Shown: positions 25,065-33,441, counted from the stretch's first letter. The stretch: 64,000 nt of DNA from Streptomyces sp. ML-6 (GCF_030116705.1 NZ_JAOTIK010000001.1:496001-560000); one strand, 5' to 3'. Numbers and translations: made by a program. Notes: generated by a model not told the origin, from the sequence alone.

Positions 25065-26579
25065 ATGACGTCCGTGCACGAGGCGGAACCGTCCGCGCCC
25101 GCACCGGGGCACGTTCCGCGCGAACCGGTCCGGCCGTCGGCGGAGCCCATGTCGTGGGCGATGCTGTCGCGCGCGCTGGCCGTGCCGCTGATCCTCGGCC
25201 TGGTGTGCTTCCTGCCCGCGGTGATCGCCGCCCAGCCCGGTTCGGGGGTCCGGGACAACGCGTACTGGCTCCAGTTGGTGCTGGCCTGCTACGCGGGGGC
25301 CCGGCTCGCGACGATGATCCTGTCCACCCGGCGGCGGCTGCTGCAGGGCATCTTCTGGATGTTCGTGTACATCGCGATGGGGGTGGCGCCGTTCGCGCAG
25401 GCGGTGATCGGGCAGACGCCCACCCCGGTGGTGGGGCCGCGGGGGGATCTGGTGACGGCCGTGGCGCTGGTCCTGGTGGGCTGTGCCGCGTTCGACCTCG
25501 GGGCGTTGCTGGCGAACCGGCGGCCCCTGCGCCGACGGGCCGCCGCCCGCTTCGGGACCGGTCCGGCCACCGTGCACCGGGGGCGGCTCAGGGTGCTGGT
25601 GCTGCTGGCCTTCGCGGCGAGCGGCTACTACGTCATGAAGGTGGGCGGCCCCGCCGTCTTCTTCACCAGCCGCCAGGAGATCAGCGCCTCGGTCGCGGCC
25701 AGCGGGGTGGTGACGGAGGGGTCCCAGGTGGGGCCGGCCTTCCTCAAGGCTTTCGGCACGGTGCCCGCGCTGCTCGGACTGCTCTTCTGCACGCGCCGGC
25801 TGGTGACGTCGCGCCGGGCCCGCCGTTCCCCGTCGACGGTGCTGGCCTGGGGGGCGCTGCTGGTCCTCAATGTCATCGTCAACAACCCTGTGTCCAATGC
25901 CCGTTACTGGTTCCTGACGGTCCTGGTCTCGCTCCTGTTCACCGCCTTCCCGAGCAGTCCGGCGATGTACCGCTCGGTGCTGGCGCTGGGGGTGGTGGGG
26001 GCGCTGGTGGTGTTCCCGTACGCGGACCGGTTCCGCTACGACGGCGACGGGTACCGGCCGGTGGAGTCGTCGTCGGTCTTCGAGCCGCTGGCCACCAAGG
26101 ACTACGACCAGACGGTGATGTTCGCCAACGCCATCACCTGGGTCGACACCCGGGGCCACGGCTACGGGCGCCAACTGGCGGGCTCCGCGCTGTTCTTCGT
26201 GCCCCGGTCGGTGTGGGACGGCAAGCCCGAGGACACCGGGGTGCGCGTCGGCCAGTGGATGGGGATGCGGATGACCAATCTGTCGTCGCCGTTGTGGGCC
26301 GAGTTCTGGGTCGACTTCGGCGCGCCGGGCATGGCGGGGGCCTTCGCCCTGGTCGGGTACGCCGCCGCCCGCACCGACCGGCGCTACGCGCGCGCCGTCT
26401 CCCGGGACGGGCCGGGGCCGGGCAGTGTGGCGGCCGTCGCCGTGCCGTTGCTCGCCGGGTACGCCTTCATCCTGTTGCGCGGGCCGCTGTTGCAGTCCGT
26501 CGGGAAGCTCGCCGTCGCGGCACTCTGTCTGCTGCTGGTCACGAGTTTCCGGGAGCGGGGCGAGCGGCGTCCGCGCTGA
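25065..26579 (+). CDS. Wzy-like polysaccharide polymerase (multi-spanning membrane protein)
   Basis: This 504-aa protein has about ten to twelve hydrophobic helices, a large non-membrane loop rich in charged and aromatic residues (about 320-395, YADRFRYDGDGYRPVESSS to VRVGQWMGM), and a final WAEFWVDFGAPGMAGAFALVGY segment. This layout is that of O-antigen/exopolysaccharide polymerases, which join lipid-linked repeat units on the outer face. Sequence conservation in the family is very low, so the call rests on topology and on neighbours (flippase, Wzz-like, glycosyltransferases). The ATG at 25065 follows GGGGGGCGC. Its 3' end overlaps the convergent flippase gene by 41 bp. Confidence 0.75.
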   Translation: MTSVHEAEPSAPAPGHVPREPVRPSAEPMSWAMLSRALAVPLILGLVCFLPAVIAAQPGSGVRDNAYWLQLVLACYAGARLATMILSTRRRLLQGIFWMFVYIAMGVAPFAQAVIGQTPTPVVGPRGDLVTAVALVLVGCAAFDLGALLANRRPLRRRAAARFGTGPATVHRGRLRVLVLLAFAASGYYVMKVGGPAVFFTSRQEISASVAASGVVTEGSQVGPAFLKAFGTVPALLGLLFCTRRLVTSRRARRSPSTVLAWGALLVLNVIVNNPVSNARYWFLTVLVSLLFTAFPSSPAMYRSVLALGVVGALVVFPYADRFRYDGDGYRPVESSSVFEPLATKDYDQTVMFANAITWVDTRGHGYGRQLAGSALFFVPRSVWDGKPEDTGVRVGQWMGMRMTNLSSPLWAEFWVDFGAPGMAGAFALVGYAAARTDRRYARAVSRDGPGPGSVAAVAVPLLAGYAFILLRGPLLQSVGKLAVAALCLLLVTSFRERGERRPR

Positions 26580-27792
26580 CGGGCGGCCGGTTCGCCGAGG
26601 TGCGGCGCCCCAGCCGGGCCACCCTGGTCCAGGTGGCAACCGCCTTGCAGACGGAGCCCAGGCACAGGCCCCAGGCGGCGCCCGGCACCCCGCCGAGGGC
26701 GTATCCGCCGATGAGGAAGGCTGCGGCGGCGAGCGAGAAGACCACCTGGACGGTGAGGGTGGTGCGGGGGTCGAGCATCCGCAGGGCCAGCAGCCCGCAG
26801 GTACCGACGGCCATCGCCGCGTACTGGCTGCCGGTCGCCGGGAGGAGGGCGGCGGCCGTGGGCCAGGTGTCGCCGAGCAGCCGGCGGCCGACGCCGTCGG
26901 GCAGCAGGGCCAGTGCGGTGGCCCAGGCGGCGGCCGTGGCGGCCAGGACGGCGGCGAGCCCTGCGGCGGCCCGGGTGCGGCGTCGTTCGCAGGGGATGCG
27001 GCCCAGCAGCGGCGGGCCGAATCCGGTGGCCGAGGTGAACAGCACGTTCAGCGGCCCGAAGAGGGTGGTCGCACCGCGCAGGGCTCCGACCACCAGGGGG
27101 TTGCCGACCGCTCCGAGCCCGAGGACGGAGAGCTGGCCGGTGGCGTTGCCCACCCCGAACTCCACGACGAAGCGCCGCCCCAGGTGGTCGCGGCGCAGCA
27201 GGCTTCCCGGGTGCAGGGGCGCGCCGGCCGTCCTGCGGTGCAGCAGGACGGCCGACAGCAGCAGGGCCGGGAGCGCGGACAGGCCCCACATGGTGAGGAG
27301 CCGGGCGGCCGGGGCGCCGTGCGGCTGGGCGAGCAGTGCGCCCAGTGCGCAGCCGAGTCTGAGCAGGTCGCCGGTGAGCGCCAGGTGCGGCAGGTGCAGG
27401 GTGGAGAAGGCGTAGCGCATGGTGTCCTGGCCCAGGACGACCGGCAGGACGAGTCCCAGCGCCATCAGGGCCTGTGCGGTGGCGCCGGGCAGCGACAGGC
27501 AGACGGCGGCCGTCGGAGCGCCGAGCGCCGTCGCCGCGAGCAGGGTGAAGGCGACCGCCGAGCGGCAGGCGCCGTGCACCTCGCCGGCGTCGCCCCGGCG
27601 CAGCACCAGCGGCTGCCCGGCGTAGGCCCCGAAGGCCCCCAGCAGCACGGTGAAGACGAGGTAGACCGCCGAGAAGCGGGCGAATTCGGCCACGGTGGAC
27701 AGGCGGGCGGCCGTGACCAGCACCAGGATGTTGGTGAGCGCCGCCACGCCCTGGTCCGCGACCGAGCAGACGATCGCGGTGCGTGCCCTCAT
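26539..27792 (-). CDS. Wzx-like polysaccharide flippase
   Basis: This 417-aa membrane protein has about twelve hydrophobic helices and the MATE/MVF/PST-superfamily layout. It starts MRARTAIVCSVADQGVAALTNILVLVTAARLSTVAEFARFSAVYLV, which matches the first two helices of polysaccharide flippases. It should turn the lipid-linked repeat unit to the outer leaflet. Its ATG overlaps the stop of the Wzz-like gene (ATGA), so it is the third cistron of a translationally coupled set (GT4, Wzz-like, flippase). The C-terminus overlaps the convergent polymerase gene by 41 bp, an unusual antisense overlap between two functionally linked genes. Confidence 0.82.
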   Translation of the reverse strand: MRARTAIVCSVADQGVAALTNILVLVTAARLSTVAEFARFSAVYLVFTVLLGAFGAYAGQPLVLRRGDAGEVHGACRSAVAFTLLAATALGAPTAAVCLSLPGATAQALMALGLVLPVVLGQDTMRYAFSTLHLPHLALTGDLLRLGCALGALLAQPHGAPAARLLTMWGLSALPALLLSAVLLHRRTAGAPLHPGSLLRRDHLGRRFVVEFGVGNATGQLSVLGLGAVGNPLVVGALRGATTLFGPLNVLFTSATGFGPPLLGRIPCERRRTRAAAGLAAVLAATAAAWATALALLPDGVGRRLLGDTWPTAAALLPATGSQYAAMAVGTCGLLALRMLDPRTTLTVQVVFSLAAAAFLIGGYALGGVPGAAWGLCLGSVCKAVATWTRVARLGRRTSANRPPVSADAARPAPGNS

Positions 27793-29477
27793 CCGTGTCC
27801 CGCGGTGGAGTCGAAGGTGCGCAGGCCCAGGGTCTCGGCCGGGTCGCCGGTGTACTCCGGGCCGCTGCGGTCGTTGCCGCCGGGGCCCGGGGCGGAGTCG
27901 TACCGGGCGACCTTCGCCCGGCGTTTCCCGGCTTTCCGGAGGGCCCGGCGCTCGTAGCGGCCGCGGGCGGGGTGCAGCAGGGCCCCGAGCACAGAGCCGT
28001 CGGCCGCCTCGATGATCTCGCGGATCCGCTCCAGGTCGCTGCGGCGCACGTCGCGCGGGTCGCAGACCACGACGACGCCCTCCACCCGGTCGAGGAGCGC
28101 GACGGCGTCGGCGTACGCCAGCACGGGCGGGGCGAGCACGATCACGACAGCGCCGGGCCGGTCGCCCTCGGCGATGATCCGCCCGAGGGGGGCCGAGGTC
28201 AGGGCGCGGGGCACGTTGCCGGTGCGGCGGCCCGCTATCAGGGTGAAGGCGCCCGACCCCGGTACGTCCACGTTCATCCGGCTGTCCGAGGGCCAGGCCC
28301 GTGCGTCCTCCGCCGCCCACCGGGGGTGGGCGCCCTGCACGGCGGGGCCCAGGTCCCAGGCCAGGCAGGGGGTGCGCAGGTCGGCCTCGACCAGGATGAC
28401 GTCGCGTCCCATCTCGGCGAAGGCCGCGGCCAGGTTGACCGCGGCGGCCTTCGCCGCCGCGCCGTCCCCGCGCGGGGCCGTGACCAGGAGCCGGCGGCGC
28501 CGGGAGAACGACGGGTCGTAGGCGAGCCGGAAGGCCACCGCCCGGTACTCCTCGGCGAGCCGGCTCCCGCCGCGTCCGACGGCCAGCAGTGTGCCGGCGG
28601 TGGCGCGTTCCCTGGGCAGGGTGCCGAGCAGGGGGGCGCCGAGCGAGCGGACCAGTTCGCGGGTGGAGCGCACGGCCGGGTCGAAGACCAGGCGCACCCA
28701 GGACAGGAGCAGCCCGAGCGCGAGGCCGACGACGCCGCCGAGCCCCAGCAGCAGGGGCAGTCCGGCGCCGGTGGGTTCGGTGGGGGCGGCGGGTTTCTTC
28801 GTCAGGTATCCGGGGGTGGTGTCCAGGGCGCGCAACTCGGAGATCTTCCGGTTGAGTTCGGAGATCGCGACCACGAGGTTGGCCCGTGCGCTGGTCACGT
28901 CGTTGCCGCCGGAGGTCTGTTTTGCCAGTTGGTCGCGCTGTTCGGTGAGGGGGGTCAGCTGGGCGCGGTAGCCCTGGACCATGTGGGCGATGCTGTTCTC
29001 GGTGCGCTGTCTGCGGATCTCCAGATAGGCGTCGGCCAGTGCCTGGGCCCGCCCCCTGGCCAGGTCGGGGGTGCGGCCGGTGTAGGCGAAGCGGAGCACG
29101 AGGGTGTTGGGCGGGTTGGTGACCTGGAGGCCGGAGAGCAGCGGTCCGACCTCCACCCGGTCGCCCTGCCGGGCCAGGACGACGGCGGCCAGGGTGCCCA
29201 CGGTGTCGCTGACGGCGGTCTGCCGCTCGGAGCCGATGTTGATGCCCTTGTCCGCGGAGGCTCCGGCGGCGAAGGGGTCCGAGGTGGCGGAGCGCACGAC
29301 GACCTCGCCCGTGGAGGTGTAGGTCTCCTCGCCGCTCAGGGCGAGCCAGCCGCCGCCGAGCAGGCCGACGACCACGCCGGAGGCGAGCAGCGCCCGGTAG
29401 CGCAGGAGCTGGCGGAACTGGTCCCTCAGCAGCGCGGGTTCGTCCTGGTCCTCCAGGGCACGGATCGGCTGGTTCAT
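27789..29477 (-). CDS. Wzz/BY-kinase-like chain-length protein with degenerate Walker A
   Basis: This 562-aa protein combines a Wzz region with a ParA/BY-kinase-like cytoplasmic domain. The Wzz part has a first membrane helix (about 30-48), an extracellular alpha/beta and coiled section, and a second helix (about 239-262). In the ATPase-like part the Walker A' is good (ILVEADLRTP, 361-370). The expected Walker A (PGEGKST-type) reads instead PRGDGAAAKAA (335-345), without the GK[ST] core and with the lysine displaced (K343). Nucleotide hydrolysis and autophosphorylation are therefore doubtful. The C-terminal tail has scattered tyrosines. It should control polymer length together with the polymerase. 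Its ATG overlaps the upstream GT4 stop, and its stop overlaps the flippase start. Confidence 0.85.
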   Translation of the reverse strand: MNQPIRALEDQDEPALLRDQFRQLLRYRALLASGVVVGLLGGGWLALSGEETYTSTGEVVVRSATSDPFAAGASADKGINIGSERQTAVSDTVGTLAAVVLARQGDRVEVGPLLSGLQVTNPPNTLVLRFAYTGRTPDLARGRAQALADAYLEIRRQRTENSIAHMVQGYRAQLTPLTEQRDQLAKQTSGGNDVTSARANLVVAISELNRKISELRALDTTPGYLTKKPAAPTEPTGAGLPLLLGLGGVVGLALGLLLSWVRLVFDPAVRSTRELVRSLGAPLLGTLPRERATAGTLLAVGRGGSRLAEEYRAVAFRLAYDPSFSRRRRLLVTAPRGDGAAAKAAAVNLAAAFAEMGRDVILVEADLRTPCLAWDLGPAVQGAHPRWAAEDARAWPSDSRMNVDVPGSGAFTLIAGRRTGNVPRALTSAPLGRIIAEGDRPGAVVIVLAPPVLAYADAVALLDRVEGVVVVCDPRDVRRSDLERIREIIEAADGSVLGALLHPARGRYERRALRKAGKRRAKVARYDSAPGPGGNDRSGPEYTGDPAETLGLRTFDSTAGHG

Positions 29478-30739
29478 CGGCGTGGTCTCCCTTGTGTGTC
29501 CGCGAGGACCTCGGTGAGCAGCGCGTCGAAACGGGCCAGGCCCGCCTCCCGGCTCAGGTGGCGTTTGACGTACTGGGGTCCGTTGGCGCCGAGCAGGTCC
29601 GCCTCGGCGGGTGCTTCGACGAGCTTGCGCACGGCCGACAGCAGGGCCGCCGGGTCCTCCGGTGCGACGAGGAGGCCGGCGCCGGACCGCTGGATCTCCT
29701 GCGCGGTGCCCCCGCCCCGGGCGACGGAGCCGACGACGGGACGGCCCGAGACGAAGTACGAGGTGAGTTTGGACGGGACGCTCATGTCGAGCACGGAGGC
29801 CCGCTGGGTCACCGCGAGCACGTCGGCGGCGGCGAGGACGTCGGTGAAGGCGTCCTCGTCGGCGGGCGGCAGGATGTCGAGGTTGCGCAGGCCCGCCGCG
29901 CGCCGCAGCAGTTCCTCGCGCTGGTTGCCGTCCCCCATCAGCACCACCCGGACCTCCGGGGCGAGGCGGGCCGCGTCGACGAGGACCTCCAGGCCCTGTT
30001 TGAGTCCCATGTTCCCGGAGTGCAGGACCACCGGGGTGCCCTCGCCCCAGCCCATCCGGGCCCGGGTGGCGGCCCGGTCGGCCGAAGGGGTCCGCACGTG
30101 CGACCAGTTGGGCACGAGGCGGATGCGGTCCGGGTCCACCCCGTACGCGGTGACGCGGGGGACGAAGCTCTCGTGGATGACGCCGACGAGGGTCGCGGCG
30201 CGCAGCGCGTACCGTTCGGCGGCCGAGGCGACGGCGGCGGCCCTGCCCCCGCCCCGGATGCCGCTCTGTGCGGCGGCGGCACCCATCAGGTCCTGCACGA
30301 CGGGTATGTACGGGGCCCGGTGGCGGCGGGCCAGCCGGGCGCCGGCGACACCGCCGGCGAGGCTGGGCAGTTGGGCGACCACGGCGTCCGGCGGGCGTGT
30401 CGTGGGCGGGGAGAGCAAGGTGTGGCCGAGCACCGTTGCCTCGAACAGCCCTCTGCGCAGGGCGGTCTGACGGGGCGGAACATAATGTCTTCGCCGGTGC
30501 ACCGTGACTCCGGCCCGTTTCTCGGTGACCCGCCACACTCCCCGGTACTCCGCGTCGGTCCGCCAGGACGGGTAGTGCGGCATGCCGGTCAGTACGTGCG
30601 TCTCGGCACCGGAGTCGGCCCAGTGCTCGGCGAGTTGCGCGGCGTACGGGCCGATGCCGGTCAGCTCCGGCGCGTAGTTCGTCGAGACGACCAGCAAGGT
30701 GCGGCCCCCGAACGGCTCGTGATGGTCTGCATCGGACAT
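29474..30739 (-). CDS. glycosyltransferase family 4 (WcaI-like)
   Basis: This 421-aa GT-B enzyme begins LLVVSTNYAPELTGIGPYAAQLAEHW, the N-terminal pattern of WcaI-type colanic-acid glycosyltransferases. The C-lobe has TPVVLHSGNMGLKQGLEVLV (the GN.G..KG donor loop) and the donor-binding region VPSKLTSYFVSGRPVVGS. It would add one sugar of the exopolysaccharide repeat. The ATG at 30739 follows GGAAGGA about 10 nt upstream and heads the coupled GT4-Wzz-flippase set. It is divergent from the cytidylyltransferase gene across a 237-bp promoter region. Confidence 0.9.
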   Translation of the reverse strand: MSDADHHEPFGGRTLLVVSTNYAPELTGIGPYAAQLAEHWADSGAETHVLTGMPHYPSWRTDAEYRGVWRVTEKRAGVTVHRRRHYVPPRQTALRRGLFEATVLGHTLLSPPTTRPPDAVVAQLPSLAGGVAGARLARRHRAPYIPVVQDLMGAAAAQSGIRGGGRAAAVASAAERYALRAATLVGVIHESFVPRVTAYGVDPDRIRLVPNWSHVRTPSADRAATRARMGWGEGTPVVLHSGNMGLKQGLEVLVDAARLAPEVRVVLMGDGNQREELLRRAAGLRNLDILPPADEDAFTDVLAAADVLAVTQRASVLDMSVPSKLTSYFVSGRPVVGSVARGGGTAQEIQRSGAGLLVAPEDPAALLSAVRKLVEAPAEADLLGANGPQYVKRHLSREAGLARFDALLTEVLADTQGRPRR

Positions 30740-30976
30740 GGACGCCCGTCCTTCCCCCCCGGAACAATCCCTGCTCCCCAAGCAACAGCGTCGGGAAACG
30801 CCCTCGAGGAACAGCCCCAAAAGCGAGCTTATCCGTTCACGAGATGCGCAAGTGGTCTTCACAGTAGGGTCGTTGCACCATCAATACCGATACCGATATC
30901 CCATGGCACCGGACGCCATGTCCGGACAACGGCCACGGAAGACGGATGTCGCGTTCACCGTGGGGGGAGAGAGCGG
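30740..30976. promoter_or_regulatory. divergent promoter region of the exopolysaccharide export genes and the cytidylyltransferase
   Basis: This 237-bp interval is relatively A+T-rich for the window (stretches near 30,820-30,900). It includes a short direct repeat TACCGATACCGATATC (30,886-30,901). Both flanking genes start from it, so it must hold two promoters. I cannot place -35/-10 pairs with confidence. Confidence 0.4.
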
Positions 30977-31426
30977 ATGGCGCACAGGGTCGGCTACGCG
31001 CCGGGGGTCTACGACCTGTTCCATGTGGGGCACCTCAACATCCTGCGGCATGCCCGCAGTCAGTGCGACTACCTCGTCGCCGGGGTCGTCTCGGACGAGA
31101 TGGCGGCGCTCGCCAAGGGCCACAGACCGGTGATCCCGCTGCCGGAGCGCCTGGAGATCGTACGCAGCGTGCGCTACGTGGACGCGGCGTTCGTCGAGAC
31201 GGTGCCCGACAAGGTCGAGACCTGGCAGCAGGTGCGGTTCGACGTGATCTTCAAGGGGGACGACTGGCGGGACACGGAGAAGGGCAGACGGCTGGAGCGC
31301 GACTTCGCGGAGGTCGGTGTGGAGGTCGTCTACTTCCCGTACACGGTGCACACGTCCAGCACCCAACTGCGCCGGGCGTTGGAGTCGCTCGTCAGTCCGC
31401 AGTCCGGAGCGATCTCAGCTCCCTGA
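30977..31426 (+). CDS. cytidylyltransferase-like nucleotidyltransferase (TagD-like)
   Basis: This 149-aa enzyme belongs to the HxGH nucleotidyltransferases and most resembles glycerol-3-phosphate cytidylyltransferase (TagD). It has HVGH (16-19), ERLEIVRSVRYVD, KGDDWR (93-98) and the C-terminal HTSSTQLR, which aligns with the ISTT motif. It would make a CDP- (or other NDP-) activated alcohol or sugar. The ATG at 30977 follows GGGGGAGAG. The convergent neighbour, overlapping by 35 bp, is a CDP-alcohol phosphotransferase that could use the product. The natural phosphate substrate is unknown. Confidence 0.85.
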   Translation: MAHRVGYAPGVYDLFHVGHLNILRHARSQCDYLVAGVVSDEMAALAKGHRPVIPLPERLEIVRSVRYVDAAFVETVPDKVETWQQVRFDVIFKGDDWRDTEKGRRLERDFAEVGVEVVYFPYTVHTSSTQLRRALESLVSPQSGAISAP

Positions 31427-32165
31427 ACCACTTGGCGAGGAACATCACCAGGAACAGCGCGTGCACGGCGGCGAGCACCGCATAGCCGAGGCGGAACGCG
31501 GTGGGGTCGCCGAGCAGCAGGAAGACCAGGCAGAACACTCCGTAGTCGGCGGGCAGCAGTGCCACGGCCCGGAGCCGGGAGACCGGGGCCGCCGTGCCGC
31601 CCGCGACGGATGGGGCGCCGGCCCCGGCCGGTCGGGCCCCTCCCGGCTGCGTCCTGCCCGGTTGTGCCTTGCCCAGTTGTTCGCGCAGCAGTCCGGCGCA
31701 GAAGGTGAGCACGGCCGCGAAGAGGAAGCCGAGCGGCAGCAGCAGCCAGCCCTCGGACGGCAGGTCGAAGAACCGCCGGAACGAGATCAGCACGGCGGTG
31801 TGCACGAGGATCATCTTGGCGCAGTCCACGACGTGGTCGAGCCATTCGCCGTCCGGGCCGCCCCGGCCGGTCAGCCGGGCCAGTTGCCCGTCGGCCGAGT
31901 CGAGGGCGAAGCCGACGACGAGACCGCCCCAGACCAGCACGGCCAGGCCCCAGGACGGCCGGACGAGCGCCACCGATGCGATGGCGGAAAAGGTGAACAC
32001 CGCGCTCAGCAAGGTGACTTGATTGGGCGTCATGCCGATGCGGTACGCCCCGGCCGCGAGGACCCGGCCGGCCGGACGGTTCACGTACCGCGAGTAGAGC
32101 GAGACCCCCTTGGCCGTCTTCTGCGCCCCGCGCAGCTCACGCATGACCGTGCCCGTGGTTCCCAT
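31392..32165 (-). CDS. CDP-alcohol phosphatidyltransferase-family membrane enzyme
   Basis: This 257-aa protein has six or so membrane helices and a full CDP-alcohol phosphotransferase motif: D89xxDG(92-93)xxAR(96-97)x8G106xxxD110xxxD114. It would displace CMP from a CDP-activated substrate onto an alcohol. The family includes phosphatidylinositol-phosphate and phosphatidylglycerol-phosphate synthases and also sugar-polyol phosphate synthases. A Pro/Ala/Gly-rich insert (about 177-200) interrupts the C-terminal half. ATG 32165 follows GGGGGGC closely; an internal ATG eight codons in, before RELRGAQKTAKG, is an alternative. Its reading frame stays open back into rnhA, but that is not a real fusion. 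Confidence 0.85.
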   Translation of the reverse strand: MGTTGTVMRELRGAQKTAKGVSLYSRYVNRPAGRVLAAGAYRIGMTPNQVTLLSAVFTFSAIASVALVRPSWGLAVLVWGGLVVGFALDSADGQLARLTGRGGPDGEWLDHVVDCAKMILVHTAVLISFRRFFDLPSEGWLLLPLGFLFAAVLTFCAGLLREQLGKAQPGRTQPGGARPAGAGAPSVAGGTAAPVSRLRAVALLPADYGVFCLVFLLLGDPTAFRLGYAVLAAVHALFLVMFLAKWFRELRSLRTAD

Positions 32166-32400
32166 ACGCCCCCCAGCGTGCAGCCGTTGCCGGCGGCGCC
32201 GGGGAAGCCGCCCGGCCACCGCCACCGAAGCCGCATCATGGCACGCCGCCCCGGCCCCGCGCGGCCACTCGCCCGCTCCGGCCGGGGAACGGCACCCGGT
32301 CGTGTCCGGAACCGGCCCGCACGGGCCGGGGCGGGAACCGGTCCGTGTCCGGCCGGGAGGCAGGCCGGCCCGTGCGGGGTGGCAAGGAGGCGGCGTCGGC

Positions 32401-33119
32401 TCAGGCGGGGGCGGTGCGGCACTCCGGGTGGCCCCAGCCGTTGGGGTTCTTGGCGATCGGGTCCTGGGCCGCGTAGGGCTTCCCGCAGTGACAGCGGCCG
32501 GCGAACCGGGCCTTGATGGTCGCGCCGGAACGCGCGGTGCGCGTCGCGCCGCCCGCCTTCCGCGCCGCCGTGCCGCCGCTCCGCTTCGCCGCCGCTCCGC
32601 CGCGGCGCCCTCGGTCGCCCGGCCGGGGGCGGGGGTCGGCAGCTCCGTGGCACCGTGCGCGGTGCCTGCGGGCACCTGCGCCACCGCGGCCTCGCTGGCC
32701 GCCTGGTCGGCGAGCGCGTTGAGCGGGTCGCCGTCCACCTGGTGGGCGGGGACGTAGGTGAAGCGCACCGACCGACCGGTCAGCAGGTCGTCGATCCGGA
32801 CCACGAGGTCACGGTTGGCCACCGGCTTGCCGGCCGACGTCTTCCAGCCGTTGCGCTTCCACCCCGGCAGCCATGTGGTCACCGCTTTCATCGCGTACTG
32901 CGAATCCATCCGCACCTCGATCGCGGTGGTCGGGTCCGTTGACTCCAACAGCTCACACAGCGCCGTGAGTTCGGCCACGTTGTTGGTGGCTGTGCCCAGC
33001 GGCCCGGCCTCCCAGCGCTGCGGCCGCCCCTGTGCGTCGGCCACGACCCACGCCCAGGCCGCAGGTCCGGGATTGCCCTTCGACGCCCCGTCACACGCGG
33101 CGATGATGCTTTCGTTCAT
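32401..33119 (-). pseudogene. rnhA: ribonuclease HI with C-terminal frameshift
   Basis: The first ~150 codons (from ATG 33119) encode a complete RNase H domain that cleaves RNA in RNA-DNA hybrids. The start is SIIAACDGASKGNPG with D10, then NNVAELTAL (E), RMDSQYAMKAV (D) and HQVDGDPLNALADQA (H, D), so all DEDD residues are present. The usual actinobacterial tail, an Ala/Lys/Arg linker ending in RFAGRCHCGKPYAAQDP and GWGHPEC, is fully encoded but in another frame, ending with the TGA at 32401. The shift falls in the GC-repetitive stretch near 32,580-32,610. As read, the first frame continues as Arg/Pro-rich nonsense into the next gene. It is either a base-call error or a real loss of the zinc-ribbon-like tail; the catalytic part should still be made. 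Confidence 0.85.
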
Positions 33120-33249
33120 GCCCCCGATCATGCCAGCGCCGCATCCCCCCACGAAGCCGTGACGCTGAGTGACGATTCGAGGTGCGGCGGTCCCGCGGCG
33201 CTGGTTCTCTGAGGGGGCCCGCTCTTCCCCGACGCATCAAGGAGCGATG

Positions 33250-33441
33250 ATGAGCGTTGCACGTGAATCCGGTGACCGTGCGCAGCAGCTGCGCGACAAG
33301 GCCCGGCACATGACCGAGGCCGCCGAGCGCACCACCGACCCCGAACAGCGCCGACGCCTCCAGGAGAAGGCCCGGCTGCTGCGGGAGCAGAGCGACCGGC
33401 AGGGCACCATGGGTGGCGAGGACATCCGCCCGACCCGGTAG
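33250..33441 (+). CDS. small coiled-coil protein (DUF6381-like)
   Basis: This 63-aa protein is almost wholly helical: repeated charged heptads (RAQQLRDKARHMTEAAERTTDPEQRRRLQEKARLLREQ) with a central TDPEQR turn suggest a helical hairpin, and the tail is GTMGGEDIRPTR. It matches the pattern of the small DUF6381 proteins found in many streptomycetes, whose role is unknown to me. AAGGAG lies 5 nt before the ATG at 33250; an ATG at 33247 is in frame but too close. It is divergent from rnhA and lies 178 bp before the glycan-utilisation operon. Confidence 0.75.
   Translation: MSVARESGDRAQQLRDKARHMTEAAERTTDPEQRRRLQEKARLLREQSDRQGTMGGEDIRPTR

Noticed and set aside
29474..30862. Longer N-terminus for the WcaI-like glycosyltransferase (start at 30862)
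   Set aside because: The extra 41 residues are Arg/Ser/Cys-rich and would occupy the divergent promoter region. ATG 30739 has a GGAAGGA leader and begins the family pattern.
31392..33152. A single 586-codon open frame joining RNase HI and the CDP-alcohol phosphotransferase, as if a fusion protein
   Set aside because: The middle ~180 codons are Arg/Pro/Ala nonsense, the real RNase HI tail is encoded in another frame across the same DNA, and the phosphotransferase has its own start with a G-rich leader.
33250..33441. The small coiled-coil protein as an antitoxin
   Set aside because: No toxin-like partner gene is adjacent and the sequence fits a widespread stand-alone Streptomyces small-protein family instead.
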